Below are positions 52,783 through 60,730 of a stretch of DNA of 64,000 bases, piece after piece. The notes beneath the pieces were generated by a model, which did not search any database, was not told the DNA's origin, and saw only the letters and a list, made by a program, of their open reading frames with translations. Source of the stretch: AV80 sp035536995. GTDB taxonomy: Bacteria > Verrucomicrobiota > Verrucomicrobiia > Chthoniobacterales > UBA10450. The first letter of the stretch is position 1. Each line of letters begins with the position of its first letter. Location: contig DATLNB010000007.1 of the NCBI GenBank assembly GCA_035536995.1, positions 1-64,000 of the forward strand, read 5' to 3'. A program made the position numbers and the translations under genes.

Positions 52783-54603
52783 TTATTGCGGCTGCGGAAC
52801 CTCGGGATGCTCGTCGAGGTGAACGTCGTAATCGCGTGCCTGTTCCAGTGCCTCCAAAGCTTCGCGTGTCGCGCCGGTCTTGGTGAAGAGCCGGCTCAGC
52901 AATTGCCATGATTCCGCGCGATACCATTGGGTGTGGAGACATCCCGCCAGCTCCTTGATGGCTGCAGGCGTGTTTCCAGTCTGATCGAGCACTTCGATGT
53001 AACGGCGCTCCAACCGCCAGTTCGGAGGCCCAGTTCGCGAAGCGAGCCGGAAACGGGTGACGTCTACGCGATCGTGCTCTTTTATCTCGAGGATCGCCAT
53101 CAGCTCAAAGGCCTGCGCGTCCACCACTGGCAGGTCCTTGGCGCGGTTCAGGATTTCGCGAGCGGTCGCGTATTGCTCCTGCCGAATGGCGACCACCGCC
53201 AGATTGATAACCGCGAAGGGCTGGTTCGGTTCCTTTTGCAAGGCTTCCTCCAGATGTTTCTTGGCCGAATCGAGCTGACCGTCGTGCAATTCCTGGCTGG
53301 CCAGATTGATCAACATCCGCGGCGAATTACCCCCGGCCGCGATGGTTCGCTCGAGGAAGGTCCGCTGGTTTTTCCAGTCGAGCGTGTAAAGGAAAGTCCT
53401 GGCTGCGAGCAGGACGACACAGAACGCGGCTGCTGTTACCCATACAACGCCCGGCAAACGGAGCCGCGAAACTGCGATCGCAAATCCGAGGAACAGAAAC
53501 GCGGTTGGCAGATACAGCCAATGCTCAGCAATGTTTGCGTTCAACGGGACAGCACCGCTGATCGGCACATAAGCGATTGCGGCGAGAACGAGACAGGCGA
53601 AGACCGCCGGGTCGCGCCGCCGGCTCCGAATGAGCAAGTAAATCGCGCCGGCCATCAGGACGAGACCCAACACAGTTTGCAGCTCCCGCCAGGCCGCCCC
53701 TGTCACGCTGGCCTCGCTCGGCCCGGACGGATCCGATTCCACATCGCGATCCATGTGCAAACGCACGGGGAAAACGATCAGGCCGGTGTATTCCGCGAAG
53801 GCCCGGGCAACAATGATTGGCCTGACGAGTAACGGCGCCGGCGGACGCAGACGCGGCGCGGGATAATGTTCGGCCGGAAGGCGCAGACTCAGATAGCTGA
53901 CCAGAACGAAGGCGATAACCGCCACCGCTGGCAGTATCTGTTTCCAGGCTCTGCGCAAAATCAAAAGGGCCAGCCAAAGGAGCGGAAAAGTCGCGCCTGA
54001 TTCCTTACTCAGCACGCTCAGGAAAAAGAAGACGCCGATTGCCAGCAGTCCCAGCCAGCGGTACGCGCGGGTTGCTGCCACGGGCCGCACGGCGAAATAA
54101 AGGCCGAGGAATCCAAACAGAGCAGCAAGAGGATCCGCGCGCCCCGATATGTAAGCGACGGCCGCGGTGTGCAACGGGTGGACGGCCCAAAGGAGGGTTG
54201 CCCCGAGCACAAGCCAGCGGCGTTTTCGTTCCTCGAAATTGAATGCGCGCAGGAGCTCCGTCGCGAAAAGCCACAGCGCGAGCGATGCCGCAATGTGACA
54301 GAGGATACTGGTGAAGTGATATCCGGCCGGTTTGAAAATGTAAGCCGCGTAATCCGCCACGTAGGTCAGCCGCTGGATCGGCCGGTAGAAATCCGATGGG
54401 GTTGCATCGAGAAAGAGGAAATGCTGAAACGCTTCGGGAATCAGTTGCCAGCTGCGAATGAGCGGGTCCCGCAAAATCAAAGCCGTATCGTCCCAGACAA
54501 ATCCGTTCCGAAGCGCCGGCGCGTAGCTGGCAAAGATGAGCGCGGCCAATAGAAGAACAGGCAGGAATTTTTTCAAAGTCCGAATTCGGTTGGACAGAAG
54601 CAA
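52783..54603 (-). CDS. TMTC-like GT-C membrane protein with C-terminal TPR repeats
   Basis: A 606-residue protein. The membrane half (1-420) starts with FASYAPALRNGFVWDDTALILRDP, where the DD in the first outer loop is the acidic GT-C motif, then YRPIQRLTYVADYAAYIFKPAGYHFTSILCHI, as in animal O-mannosyltransferases TMTC1-4 and their bacterial relatives. NIAEHWLYLPTAFLFLGFAI matches the later conserved helix. Residues 430-600 are four or five TPR units (LHDGQLDSAKKHLEEALQKEPNQ, ATAREILNRAKDLP). TTG start at 54603 is the only upstream choice. Likely acts on exported proteins; acceptor and sugar are unknown. Confidence 0.85.
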   Translation of the reverse strand: MLLSNRIRTLKKFLPVLLLAALIFASYAPALRNGFVWDDTALILRDPLIRSWQLIPEAFQHFLFLDATPSDFYRPIQRLTYVADYAAYIFKPAGYHFTSILCHIAASLALWLFATELLRAFNFEERKRRWLVLGATLLWAVHPLHTAAVAYISGRADPLAALFGFLGLYFAVRPVAATRAYRWLGLLAIGVFFFLSVLSKESGATFPLLWLALLILRRAWKQILPAVAVIAFVLVSYLSLRLPAEHYPAPRLRPPAPLLVRPIIVARAFAEYTGLIVFPVRLHMDRDVESDPSGPSEASVTGAAWRELQTVLGLVLMAGAIYLLIRSRRRDPAVFACLVLAAIAYVPISGAVPLNANIAEHWLYLPTAFLFLGFAIAVSRLRLPGVVWVTAAAFCVVLLAARTFLYTLDWKNQRTFLERTIAAGGNSPRMLINLASQELHDGQLDSAKKHLEEALQKEPNQPFAVINLAVVAIRQEQYATAREILNRAKDLPVVDAQAFELMAILEIKEHDRVDVTRFRLASRTGPPNWRLERRYIEVLDQTGNTPAAIKELAGCLHTQWYRAESWQLLSRLFTKTGATREALEALEQARDYDVHLDEHPEVPQPQ

Positions 54604-54628
54604 TAAGATGCGCGTCTAAGTTTGGGAA

Positions 54629-55390
54629 ATGTTGAATTTGCGCCGACTTCTTTTTGCCGTTGTGCCGCTGGTCGTGAGCAGCGGATATGCCGCCGGTGTG
54701 CCCGACGATTGCACCCAGCTGATCGTCGGGACGGGCGCGGATTGGAATTCAATGCGCGGGAAGCTCCAGCTTTTCGAGCGCACTGGTGGCGGGAGCTGGA
54801 ACGCGGTCGGCGCGGAGGTTCCCGTCTTGTTCGGCAAAAACGGCATGGCCTGGGGCAGCGGGCTGGCTGGGCAGGATGAGAGCGGTTTGCGCAAGGCCGA
54901 AAGGGACGGGCGCGCCCCGGCGGGCGTTTTCCGGATTGGAAAGGTTTATACCTACGACGCCAAACTGCCGGCCGGCGCCGATTTCCCGTTTCATCAGGTG
55001 ACGAAGGCCGACGCCTGGGTCGATGACGTTAAGCATCCCGAATACAACCGCCACGTCGTCATTCCCGATCCAGCGAATCCGCCGCCCTGGTTCGAGAAGC
55101 AGAAGATGCGTCATAACGATTTCGCTTACAGATGGCTGGTCGAGATTCGGCATAACTCCGATCCGCCAGCGCCCGGCGCCGGGAGCGCCATCTTCTTTCA
55201 TATTCGGCGCGGGGTTGCGCGGCCGAGCGCGGGATGCACGACGATGGCGGAATCGGACCTGGTCAAGATGATCACGTGGCTGCGCGCAGGCCGCAGGCCC
55301 TGCTACGTCCTCCTGCCAGAAGCGGAATACGCCCGGAAGTGGCAGGGCTGGCACCTGCCGCCGCCGACCTCGTGGAAGACGGAACACTGA
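54629..55390 (+). CDS. Exported L,D-transpeptidase catalytic-domain-like protein
   Basis: A 253-residue exported protein. A signal peptide (RLLFAVVPLVVSSGYAAG) precedes a domain with KLQLFERTGGGSWNAVGAEVPVLFGKNGMAWG and the YkuD-like active site FFHIRRGVARPSAGCTTM (H...S-A-G-C). GVFRIGKVYTYD is another conserved strand. It resembles YafK/ErfK-related L,D-transpeptidases that link lipoprotein to peptidoglycan or have hydrolase activity. It lacks the lipobox and the repeat arm of the 8906-9967 enzyme, so the two differ in localisation. It starts 25 bases from the divergent TMTC-like gene. Confidence 0.85.
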   Translation: MLNLRRLLFAVVPLVVSSGYAAGVPDDCTQLIVGTGADWNSMRGKLQLFERTGGGSWNAVGAEVPVLFGKNGMAWGSGLAGQDESGLRKAERDGRAPAGVFRIGKVYTYDAKLPAGADFPFHQVTKADAWVDDVKHPEYNRHVVIPDPANPPPWFEKQKMRHNDFAYRWLVEIRHNSDPPAPGAGSAIFFHIRRGVARPSAGCTTMAESDLVKMITWLRAGRRPCYVLLPEAEYARKWQGWHLPPPTSWKTEH

Positions 55391-55424
55391 CGCGCGTTTG
55401 CAGTAGGCCCCGTGCCTCTCTAAA

Positions 55425-55748
55425 GTGAATCACGTGAAAAAGAGAGCGAATCCCGAATCCGAACAAAACATCCGCCGCATCGACACGAAGGCGCGCGCCA
55501 AGAAACAGACCCACGGTTTTCAGGTCCATTTCCTTCGCGGCGGCAGCACGGTGACACGTTTGTTCAGCGACAACGGTCACGGCGGAAAGGAAGGCGCTCG
55601 CCGGGCGGCTCGGAAATTCCGGAAAGAAGCGATTGGCGAATTGCCGGAGCGGATCTTTCGCGGCCCGGGTTCAGCAAAGAAGTCCCGCGGGAAAAAGCAG
55701 GCGCCCAAAAAGGCGGCTAGAACTGGCAAGACGCGCGCGCGCCGTTAG
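55425..55748 (+). CDS. Small basic protein with AP2-like DNA-binding segment
   Basis: A 107-residue, strongly basic protein. The centre (about 29-70) reads THGFQVHFLRGGSTVTRLFS, DNGHGGKEGARRAARKFRKEA, which matches the bacterial AP2/ERF pattern (three strands with G-[WF]-x-V then an alpha helix GGKEEALxAAxxFR). The rest is Lys/Arg/Ala/Pro-rich, with a tail similar to histone-H1-like proteins (KKSRGKKQAPKKAARTGKTRARR). A DNA-binding role is inferred. The start is GTG 55425 or GTG 55434. AP2 modules are often linked with homing endonucleases, but no such domain is present here. Confidence 0.65.
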   Translation: MNHVKKRANPESEQNIRRIDTKARAKKQTHGFQVHFLRGGSTVTRLFSDNGHGGKEGARRAARKFRKEAIGELPERIFRGPGSAKKSRGKKQAPKKAARTGKTRARR

Positions 55749-55764
55749 CCAACCCATTCGAGGT

Positions 55765-57147
55765 TCAAGGAGGGGCGGTTTCCAAACCGCCCTCTGGCTT
55801 TGGCGATTCCGAAACCCCCGCCCCTCCGTACGCGTCCCAGCATTCAATGAAACCCGGCGCGAAATCAGCGGGTCGCGCTTTAATCCATCGCTCGACGATC
55901 TCTACGGGGAAAAACTCCCCGTGCTCGATCTCGTTTCGAGCGAGCTGAAAGGGCCCGTCGTGTTCGGCCCGGTAGAGCCAGATGAATTCCCAACCCGTCC
56001 TTGATGAGCAAGGCAGCTTCACGATCCGCTTCAAGGGTGCAGCAACGCCCAGCTCTTCCTGGAGCTCCCGGCTCGCGGTTTCGTCGTATTCTTCCCCTTC
56101 TTCCACGTGGCCGGCGGCGCTCGAATCCCAGACTAGGGGATGCTGGTCCTTGCACCTGGCTCGCTTCTGCAGGAAAAGCTCCCCGGCCCGGTTAAAAACG
56201 AACAGGTGAACAGCCCTGTGCCGCAAGTTATTCCCATGCACTTCACTACGCGGGACGATGCGTATGACCTGGTCGTTCTCATCGACGACTGGAAACCGTT
56301 CAGCTGCCTTTTCCGCGCGTTCCTCGGGCGACGCGGAGGCCTTTCGACTCGATAACGCCACCCATTGCTCGAGGCTCAGCTCTTCGGCGCGCGCGCGGCC
56401 ATCGAATCCTACTTCGGCCGCAGCCTGCTCCCATTCCGGAACGGCTTCCCGCAGTAGATTTCGCAGTTGCTTGCGACGCTGGGAAAAGCCGAGGCGCACC
56501 ATCTCGAAAAACGTTTGAGGATCGTGCGGTGGGAGTTCCTCGGGAGCGCGCGGTGTAATACGCACGAATGCGGAAGCCACCTCGGGCTGCGGCAGAAAAA
56601 CGCTGGCCGGAACCGTTCGTAAATATTCAACCCGATGCTGCAGTTGCATCGTCAGGCTGAGCGCACCGTAATCGCCAGTCCTGGGAGGAGCGGAAATTCG
56701 TCGCGCCATTTCCTTTTGTAACATGAACAGCCACAGTGATATGGGACTTGGATGTTCAGTGAACTTTATGAGCAGCTGGCTCGCGATATAGTAGGGGAGG
56801 TTTCCCAGAAGCTTCACCCGTCGCTCCCCGTAGAGTGGGCGCAGATCGAAATCGAGCGCGTCTCCGTGGATGACTTCTACCCGTCTGTTAGCGAAGCGTT
56901 TTCGGAGAAACTCCACGAGCCTCCGATCTTTTTCGATCGCCAGGACATACGCGCCCGAGTCTATGACCCACTCCGTCAACGCCCCCAGGCCGGGCCCAAT
57001 TTCGACGACGTAATCTTCAGGAGTGAGATCGGCCTTCTCGACGATCCACCGAGCCAGATTGGCATCATGGAGAAAGTTCTGCCCGAGCGATCTGACCGGA
57101 GAAACTCGGATTTCGCGGAGGGTGGAATCGATCTCCGAGAGCTTCAT
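55765..57147 (-). CDS. ksgA: Fusion of 16S rRNA dimethyladenosine transferase (KsgA) and Nudix hydrolase
   Basis: From ATG 57147 the protein has 460 residues. Residues 1-267 are KsgA, which dimethylates two adenosines near the 16S rRNA 3' end: GQNFLHD (22-28), VVEIGPGLGALTEWV, NLPYYIASQLL (116-126) and LGFSQRRKQLRNLL. Residues about 285-440 are a Nudix domain of the YfcD/IPP-isomerase-like type (GNNLRHRAVHLFVFNRAGEL), with a full 23-residue Nudix box (346-368: GHVEEGE, REL, EELGV). KsgA alone is normally about 270 residues. The last 20 residues (from GGAGVSES) are encoded by a palindromic repeat. Whether the domains act together is unknown. An in-frame extension to 57201 is rejected as it adds no family similarity. 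Confidence 0.93.
   Translation of the reverse strand: MKLSEIDSTLREIRVSPVRSLGQNFLHDANLARWIVEKADLTPEDYVVEIGPGLGALTEWVIDSGAYVLAIEKDRRLVEFLRKRFANRRVEVIHGDALDFDLRPLYGERRVKLLGNLPYYIASQLLIKFTEHPSPISLWLFMLQKEMARRISAPPRTGDYGALSLTMQLQHRVEYLRTVPASVFLPQPEVASAFVRITPRAPEELPPHDPQTFFEMVRLGFSQRRKQLRNLLREAVPEWEQAAAEVGFDGRARAEELSLEQWVALSSRKASASPEERAEKAAERFPVVDENDQVIRIVPRSEVHGNNLRHRAVHLFVFNRAGELFLQKRARCKDQHPLVWDSSAAGHVEEGEEYDETASRELQEELGVAAPLKRIVKLPCSSRTGWEFIWLYRAEHDGPFQLARNEIEHGEFFPVEIVERWIKARPADFAPGFIECWDAYGGAGVSESPKPEGGLETAPP
55769..55827. repeat. Palindromic GGAGGGGCGG...CCGCCCCTCC element inside ksgA 3' end
   Basis: Outer arms GGAGGGGCGG (55769-55778) and CCGCCCCTCC (55818-55827) are perfect 10-base inverted repeats. 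A second hairpin, GGCGGTTT CC AAACCGCC, lies inside (55774-55791). The element encodes the last residues of the KsgA-Nudix fusion and ends one base from its stop codon. Confidence 0.75.
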
Positions 57148-57192
57148 TGGTAGATGTGGTCGATAACTGGCCGTGGCCGGGGAAGTCCGGCC

Positions 57193-57246
57193 TTTGTTCA
57201 CAAAAAAATGTGAACAAAACGCTCCGTGCAGGCGATTTTATTCACA
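57193..57246. promoter_or_regulatory. Perfect inverted repeat and DnaA-box-like 9-mers
   Basis: TTTGTTCACA (57193-57202) and TGTGAACAAA (57209-57218) form a perfect 10-base inverted repeat with a six-A spacer. Each arm contains TTGTTCACA, one mismatch from the DnaA box TTATNCACA. An exact TTATTCACA follows at 57238-57246. The site lies upstream of ksgA, between two minus-strand genes. It could be a DnaA site cluster or an operator. Confidence 0.45.
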
Positions 57247-57281
57247 AGTTATTCAGCCCGCCTTTCCGGGCGCCAATGCGT

Positions 57282-58442
57282 TCAGCGGGCTGGCTCGATT
57301 TGCTTCACCGCCCTTGACGCTGGACTCCGCCGTTTTCTGCGACTGGAAAGGTAAGTTCGGCGGGCCTCGGTGATGGTGAAGCCTTCCAGGAAATAACCGA
57401 TTGAGGCGCGGCCCATGGCGTAGGTTCCCGCGCCCGCGACGGCGCCGCACACGACGTTGCCCCAGCCCGGGAAAAACTTGAGCAAGGCGCGCGTCCCTTC
57501 GCGGAGAATCATGCCGGCCCCGACGTTTACACCGAGGGCGGCGACGAACTCTGTAGCGGCGCGGAGGCTGCGTTCGCGGCCGCCGATGTACATGATGCCG
57601 GAAACCATGAGCAGTTGAAGGGCGGTCAAGATCGGCAGATCGGCCAGAGGGATCGGCTGGGCACCAATCGCGGCGCAAATGGCAGTTGTGGATTTTACCA
57701 GGCTTTGCCCGACCTCGACCTGCACCTGGCGATCCTGGGCAATCCGCGCCATCTCGACTCGCGCTTCGTTCGGCATCGTCCGCGCCAGAAGGGAAAGGAA
57801 GGTTGACGGGCTGTTCTCCTGGACGTCGACCACCTGGACGAGGTGAGGGGCCACCGCCGTGTCCTCCTGCAATGCCGCCTGAAGGCGCGTCCGGGTTTTC
57901 GTGGCCGCTGTTATGGAGCTCTCGCCGTTGCGATTGCGAGAGGTCCGGCCGGGTCCCGTTATAACGACACCGATTACTTTAGGCTGGTGATCTTCGCGCG
58001 GCGGGGTGGCGAAACGGCGAAGGTTTTCCAATTCGCCCGCCGGAAATGGGCGAGCGTCATCGTCAGCCAGGTGGAAAAACATATCCGGCGGCTGCGCCTT
58101 CAGTTCTTCTTCGATCTGCCCCATGGTGCGCGCGTCCGCGCCCCGGGCATCAAGGAAGGAAACCGTGCCGCGGCCACCGAGCTCGATGGCGTGCCACCGG
58201 AACAATTCCATTAGAAGCTCGCGCGAGCTCGTCTCACTTCGCCAATCGAAGAGGGTGGCCGCGACATCCTGGAGAGGAAGCCGGTTGGAACCGGTCAGGA
58301 CAAAACGCGGTGCCCGCTGTTGCAGGAACAACTGCTTGAGCGGAGTCAGCTCATCGAGAACGGGCCGGCGAATGGAATCAGGCAGCCTGGTTAAAAATCC
58401 TTCAAGACGCTCGATGATGTGGAGAAGCGAAGGGCGGTTCAT
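57282..58442 (-). CDS. Degenerate GTPase-like protein with DUF697-type membrane domain
   Basis: A 386-residue protein. The N-terminal part is arranged like a TRAFAC/Era-type GTPase (PLKQLFLQQRAPRFVLTGSN, then LLMELFRWHAIELGGRGTVSFLDARGAD), but the P-loop is lost: where GxxxxGK[ST] belongs there is GSNRLPLQD, DxxG is DARG, and no NKxD is seen. The C-terminal third (LPILTALQLLMVSGIMYIG, AALGVNVGAGMILREGTRALLKFFPGWGNVVCGAVAGAGTYAMGRA, shown in parts) matches the DUF697 pattern of hydrophobic helices. It may be a membrane-linked pseudo-GTPase. The next gene on this strand is ksgA; the DnaA-box-like cluster lies in between. Confidence 0.72.
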   Translation of the reverse strand: MNRPSLLHIIERLEGFLTRLPDSIRRPVLDELTPLKQLFLQQRAPRFVLTGSNRLPLQDVAATLFDWRSETSSRELLMELFRWHAIELGGRGTVSFLDARGADARTMGQIEEELKAQPPDMFFHLADDDARPFPAGELENLRRFATPPREDHQPKVIGVVITGPGRTSRNRNGESSITAATKTRTRLQAALQEDTAVAPHLVQVVDVQENSPSTFLSLLARTMPNEARVEMARIAQDRQVQVEVGQSLVKSTTAICAAIGAQPIPLADLPILTALQLLMVSGIMYIGGRERSLRAATEFVAALGVNVGAGMILREGTRALLKFFPGWGNVVCGAVAGAGTYAMGRASIGYFLEGFTITEARRTYLSSRRKRRSPASRAVKQIEPAR

Positions 58443-58449
58443 GAGAAAA

Positions 58450-58565
58450 ATTACGAATCGCGAATGACCAATGAGGAAGGCAGCCTGAAAACCGAATGAA
58501 CCATATCGATTGGACCTTCGTCCGGGGTCATTCGTTCGTCATTCGCCATTGGTGCTTCGTCATTC
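58450..58565. repeat. Possible dispersed GTCATTCG/CATTGG repeat before tkt
   Basis: GAATGACCAATGAGG (58462-58476) on the left and GTCATTCGCCATTGGTGC then TTCGTCATTC (to 58565) on the right share CATTGG and GTCATTCG words in opposite orientation. The rest of the 180-base divergent gap shows nothing clear. Confidence 0.35.
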
Positions 58566-58622
58566 ATCCTCGCATCAATTTCAACGTTTCCAATGTCGCG
58601 GGCGCGCGCTTATATGCTTTCC

Positions 58623-60608
58623 ATGAGTTTGAATCTGGAAATTCTTTCGCGCGCGGCGAACGAGGCGCGTGGGCTGGCCATGGACGCGGTGGAAGCTTCG
58701 AAGTCCGGCCACCTTGGTCTGCCGCTGGGATGCGCGGAGATGGGGGCGGTGCTTTACGGCAACGTGCTCAAACATAATCCCGAAAAGCCGCGCTGGATCG
58801 GGCGCGATTATTTCATTCTCTCCGCGGGGCACGGCAGCATGTTTCTTTATGCCTGGCTCCACTTGAGCGGCTACGATCTCTCGCTCGAAGAAATCAAAAA
58901 CTTCCGGCAATTGCACAGCAAGACACCGGGTCATCCGGAGTTCTTCGAAACCCCGGGAGTTGAATGCACAACGGGCCCGCTCGGTCAGGGTGTCGCGAAT
59001 GCGGTGGGCGTGGCCATGGCCGCGAAGATGGCCGCGGCACATTTTAATACCGAGCAGCACCGGATCTTCGATCAACACGTCATTTGTCTCGCGGGCGATG
59101 GCTGTCTCCAGGAAGGCGTTTCCGCCGAGGCCAGCGCGTTTGCCGGACATTTCGGCATCGATAATCTGATCCTTATTTACGATTCCAACGCGGTCACGCT
59201 CGACGCCATGGCGAAGGCGACCCAAAGCGAGGACACCCGGAAACGCTTTGAAGCTTACGGCTTCGACGTCCAGGAAATTGACGGCCAGGATATGCAGGCC
59301 TTCCTCGACGCGCTCAACGTCGCGAAGGAGCGCGATAACGGGAAGCCCCAGATGATCATCGCCCACACGTTGATTGGCAAAGGCATCCCAGAAGTGGCTG
59401 GAACCGCGAAAGCGCACGGAGAAGCCGGCGCGAAATACGTAGACGCTGCCCGAAAAGCGCTCGGGCTCCCGGAGGAGCATTATTTTGTCTCGAAGGAAGT
59501 GGGCGACTACTTCGCCGAGCACAAGAAAGCGCTCCTGGCGGAATACGAACGCTGGGAAAAAACCTACAACGATTGGCGGGCGGCGAACGGAGACCTGGCC
59601 CGGCAGCTCGACGATGCAATCGAGAAAAAAGTGCCCGCTGGTTTGCTCGACAAGATTCCAGCGTTTCCGACCGATGTGAAAATCGCGACCCGCAAAGCCG
59701 GGAGCGAAGTCCTTCAGCCCATCGCGAAAGAGATGCCGTTCCTGACCAGCGGGAGTGCGGATCTGCACGGCTCGACCTTGAATTACATCGAGGGCGCGGG
59801 TGATTTCACGCACGACAATCACAACGGTCGCAACCTCCGTTACGGCATTCGCGAACATGGGATGTGCGCGATCATGAACGGGATCGGGTATCACGGAATC
59901 TTTCGCGCTTCCGGAGCGACATTCCTGGTCTTCGCCGATTATTGCCGGGCCGCGATTCGGCTGGCCGCGCTCTCGAAGCTTCCGAACATTTACATTTTCA
60001 CGCATGACTCGATTGGGGTCGGCGAAGATGGCCCGACCCATCAGCCGGTGGAGACAGTCAGCGGGTTGCGGGTCATTCCGCAGCTCGATGTGATCAGGCC
60101 GGCTGATCCGGAGGAAACTGCCGGTGCGTTTGCCGCCGCGGCCGAACATATTGACGGTCCTACTTTGCTGGCGTTGACCCGCCAGGCCGTCCCGATGTTG
60201 AACGAGATTGACGTCAACACGCGCCGGGAAGGTGTGGCGCGCGGCGGTTACATTGCAAAACGCGAGAGCGGGAAACTGGAGTTGATCCTGTTGTCGTGCG
60301 GCAGTGAGCTGCAGCACGCGCTAAAGGCGGCGGTGGAACTGGGTGAGGGGACCCGCGTGGTTTCGATGCCGTGCTTCGAACGTTTCGAAAGGCAATCACC
60401 CGAGTATCGCGAAGAAGTTTTGCCGGCCTCCTGCCGGCGCCGCGTCGCCATCGAAGCGGGCGTTCCCGATGTCTGGTATCGCTACGTAGGCCTGGACGGA
60501 AAAGTAATTGGCCTGCATCGGTTCGGTATCAGTGCCCCCGGCGATCAGGTGATGAAGGAATTTGGGATCGACGCCGCGCATGTCGTGGCAGCGGCTCGGT
60601 CGCTCTAG
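58623..60608 (+). CDS. tkt: Transketolase
   Basis: Transketolase moves two-carbon units between sugar phosphates in the pentose phosphate pathway using thiamine diphosphate. From ATG 58623 it has 661 residues (ATG 58593 and 58614 are in frame too). Hallmarks: GHLGLPLGCAEMGAVLY at the start, the ThDP/metal loop GDGCLQEGVSAEASAFAGHF, TLIGKGIPEVAGTAKAHGE, the Pyr domain entry ILTSGSADLHGSTL-like SGSADLHGS, REHGMCAIMNGI, and THDSIGVGEDGPTHQPVET. The length is normal. It stands alone; a REP-like element follows 8 bases after its stop codon. Confidence 0.96.
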   Translation: MSLNLEILSRAANEARGLAMDAVEASKSGHLGLPLGCAEMGAVLYGNVLKHNPEKPRWIGRDYFILSAGHGSMFLYAWLHLSGYDLSLEEIKNFRQLHSKTPGHPEFFETPGVECTTGPLGQGVANAVGVAMAAKMAAAHFNTEQHRIFDQHVICLAGDGCLQEGVSAEASAFAGHFGIDNLILIYDSNAVTLDAMAKATQSEDTRKRFEAYGFDVQEIDGQDMQAFLDALNVAKERDNGKPQMIIAHTLIGKGIPEVAGTAKAHGEAGAKYVDAARKALGLPEEHYFVSKEVGDYFAEHKKALLAEYERWEKTYNDWRAANGDLARQLDDAIEKKVPAGLLDKIPAFPTDVKIATRKAGSEVLQPIAKEMPFLTSGSADLHGSTLNYIEGAGDFTHDNHNGRNLRYGIREHGMCAIMNGIGYHGIFRASGATFLVFADYCRAAIRLAALSKLPNIYIFTHDSIGVGEDGPTHQPVETVSGLRVIPQLDVIRPADPEETAGAFAAAAEHIDGPTLLALTRQAVPMLNEIDVNTRREGVARGGYIAKRESGKLELILLSCGSELQHALKAAVELGEGTRVVSMPCFERFERQSPEYREEVLPASCRRRVAIEAGVPDVWYRYVGLDGKVIGLHRFGISAPGDQVMKEFGIDAAHVVAAARSL

Positions 60609-60615
60609 CGCGTAC

Positions 60616-60709
60616 TGTAGCCGCGTCGCTGTGCGACGCGTGAGAGCGGCGATGATCGCAGGCCGGGCGCGGGCGCGCAACCGAGGCGGCCCACAGGGCC
60701 GCGGCTACA
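60616..60709. repeat. REP-like palindromic element, copy 4
   Basis: TGTAGCC left end and GGCTACA right end. The left hairpin CGCGTCG/CGACGCG is identical to copy 1; the right hairpin is GCGGCCC ACA GGGCCGC. A 30-base spacer separates the halves. Situated between the convergent tkt and dnaB genes. Confidence 0.85.
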
Positions 60710-60730
60710 GAAGAGCGACGTTAAGCCGCC

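Noticed and set aside
57193..57218. Inverted repeat as a Rho-independent terminator
   Set aside because: The stem is AT-rich, the A-run is in the loop rather than a T-run after the stem, and it lies before rather than after an operon end.
58581..60317. 578-codon open frame on the minus strand opposite transketolase
   Set aside because: Mirror frame of a well-supported gene in GC-rich DNA; the translation shows no family motif and the plus-strand product is complete transketolase.
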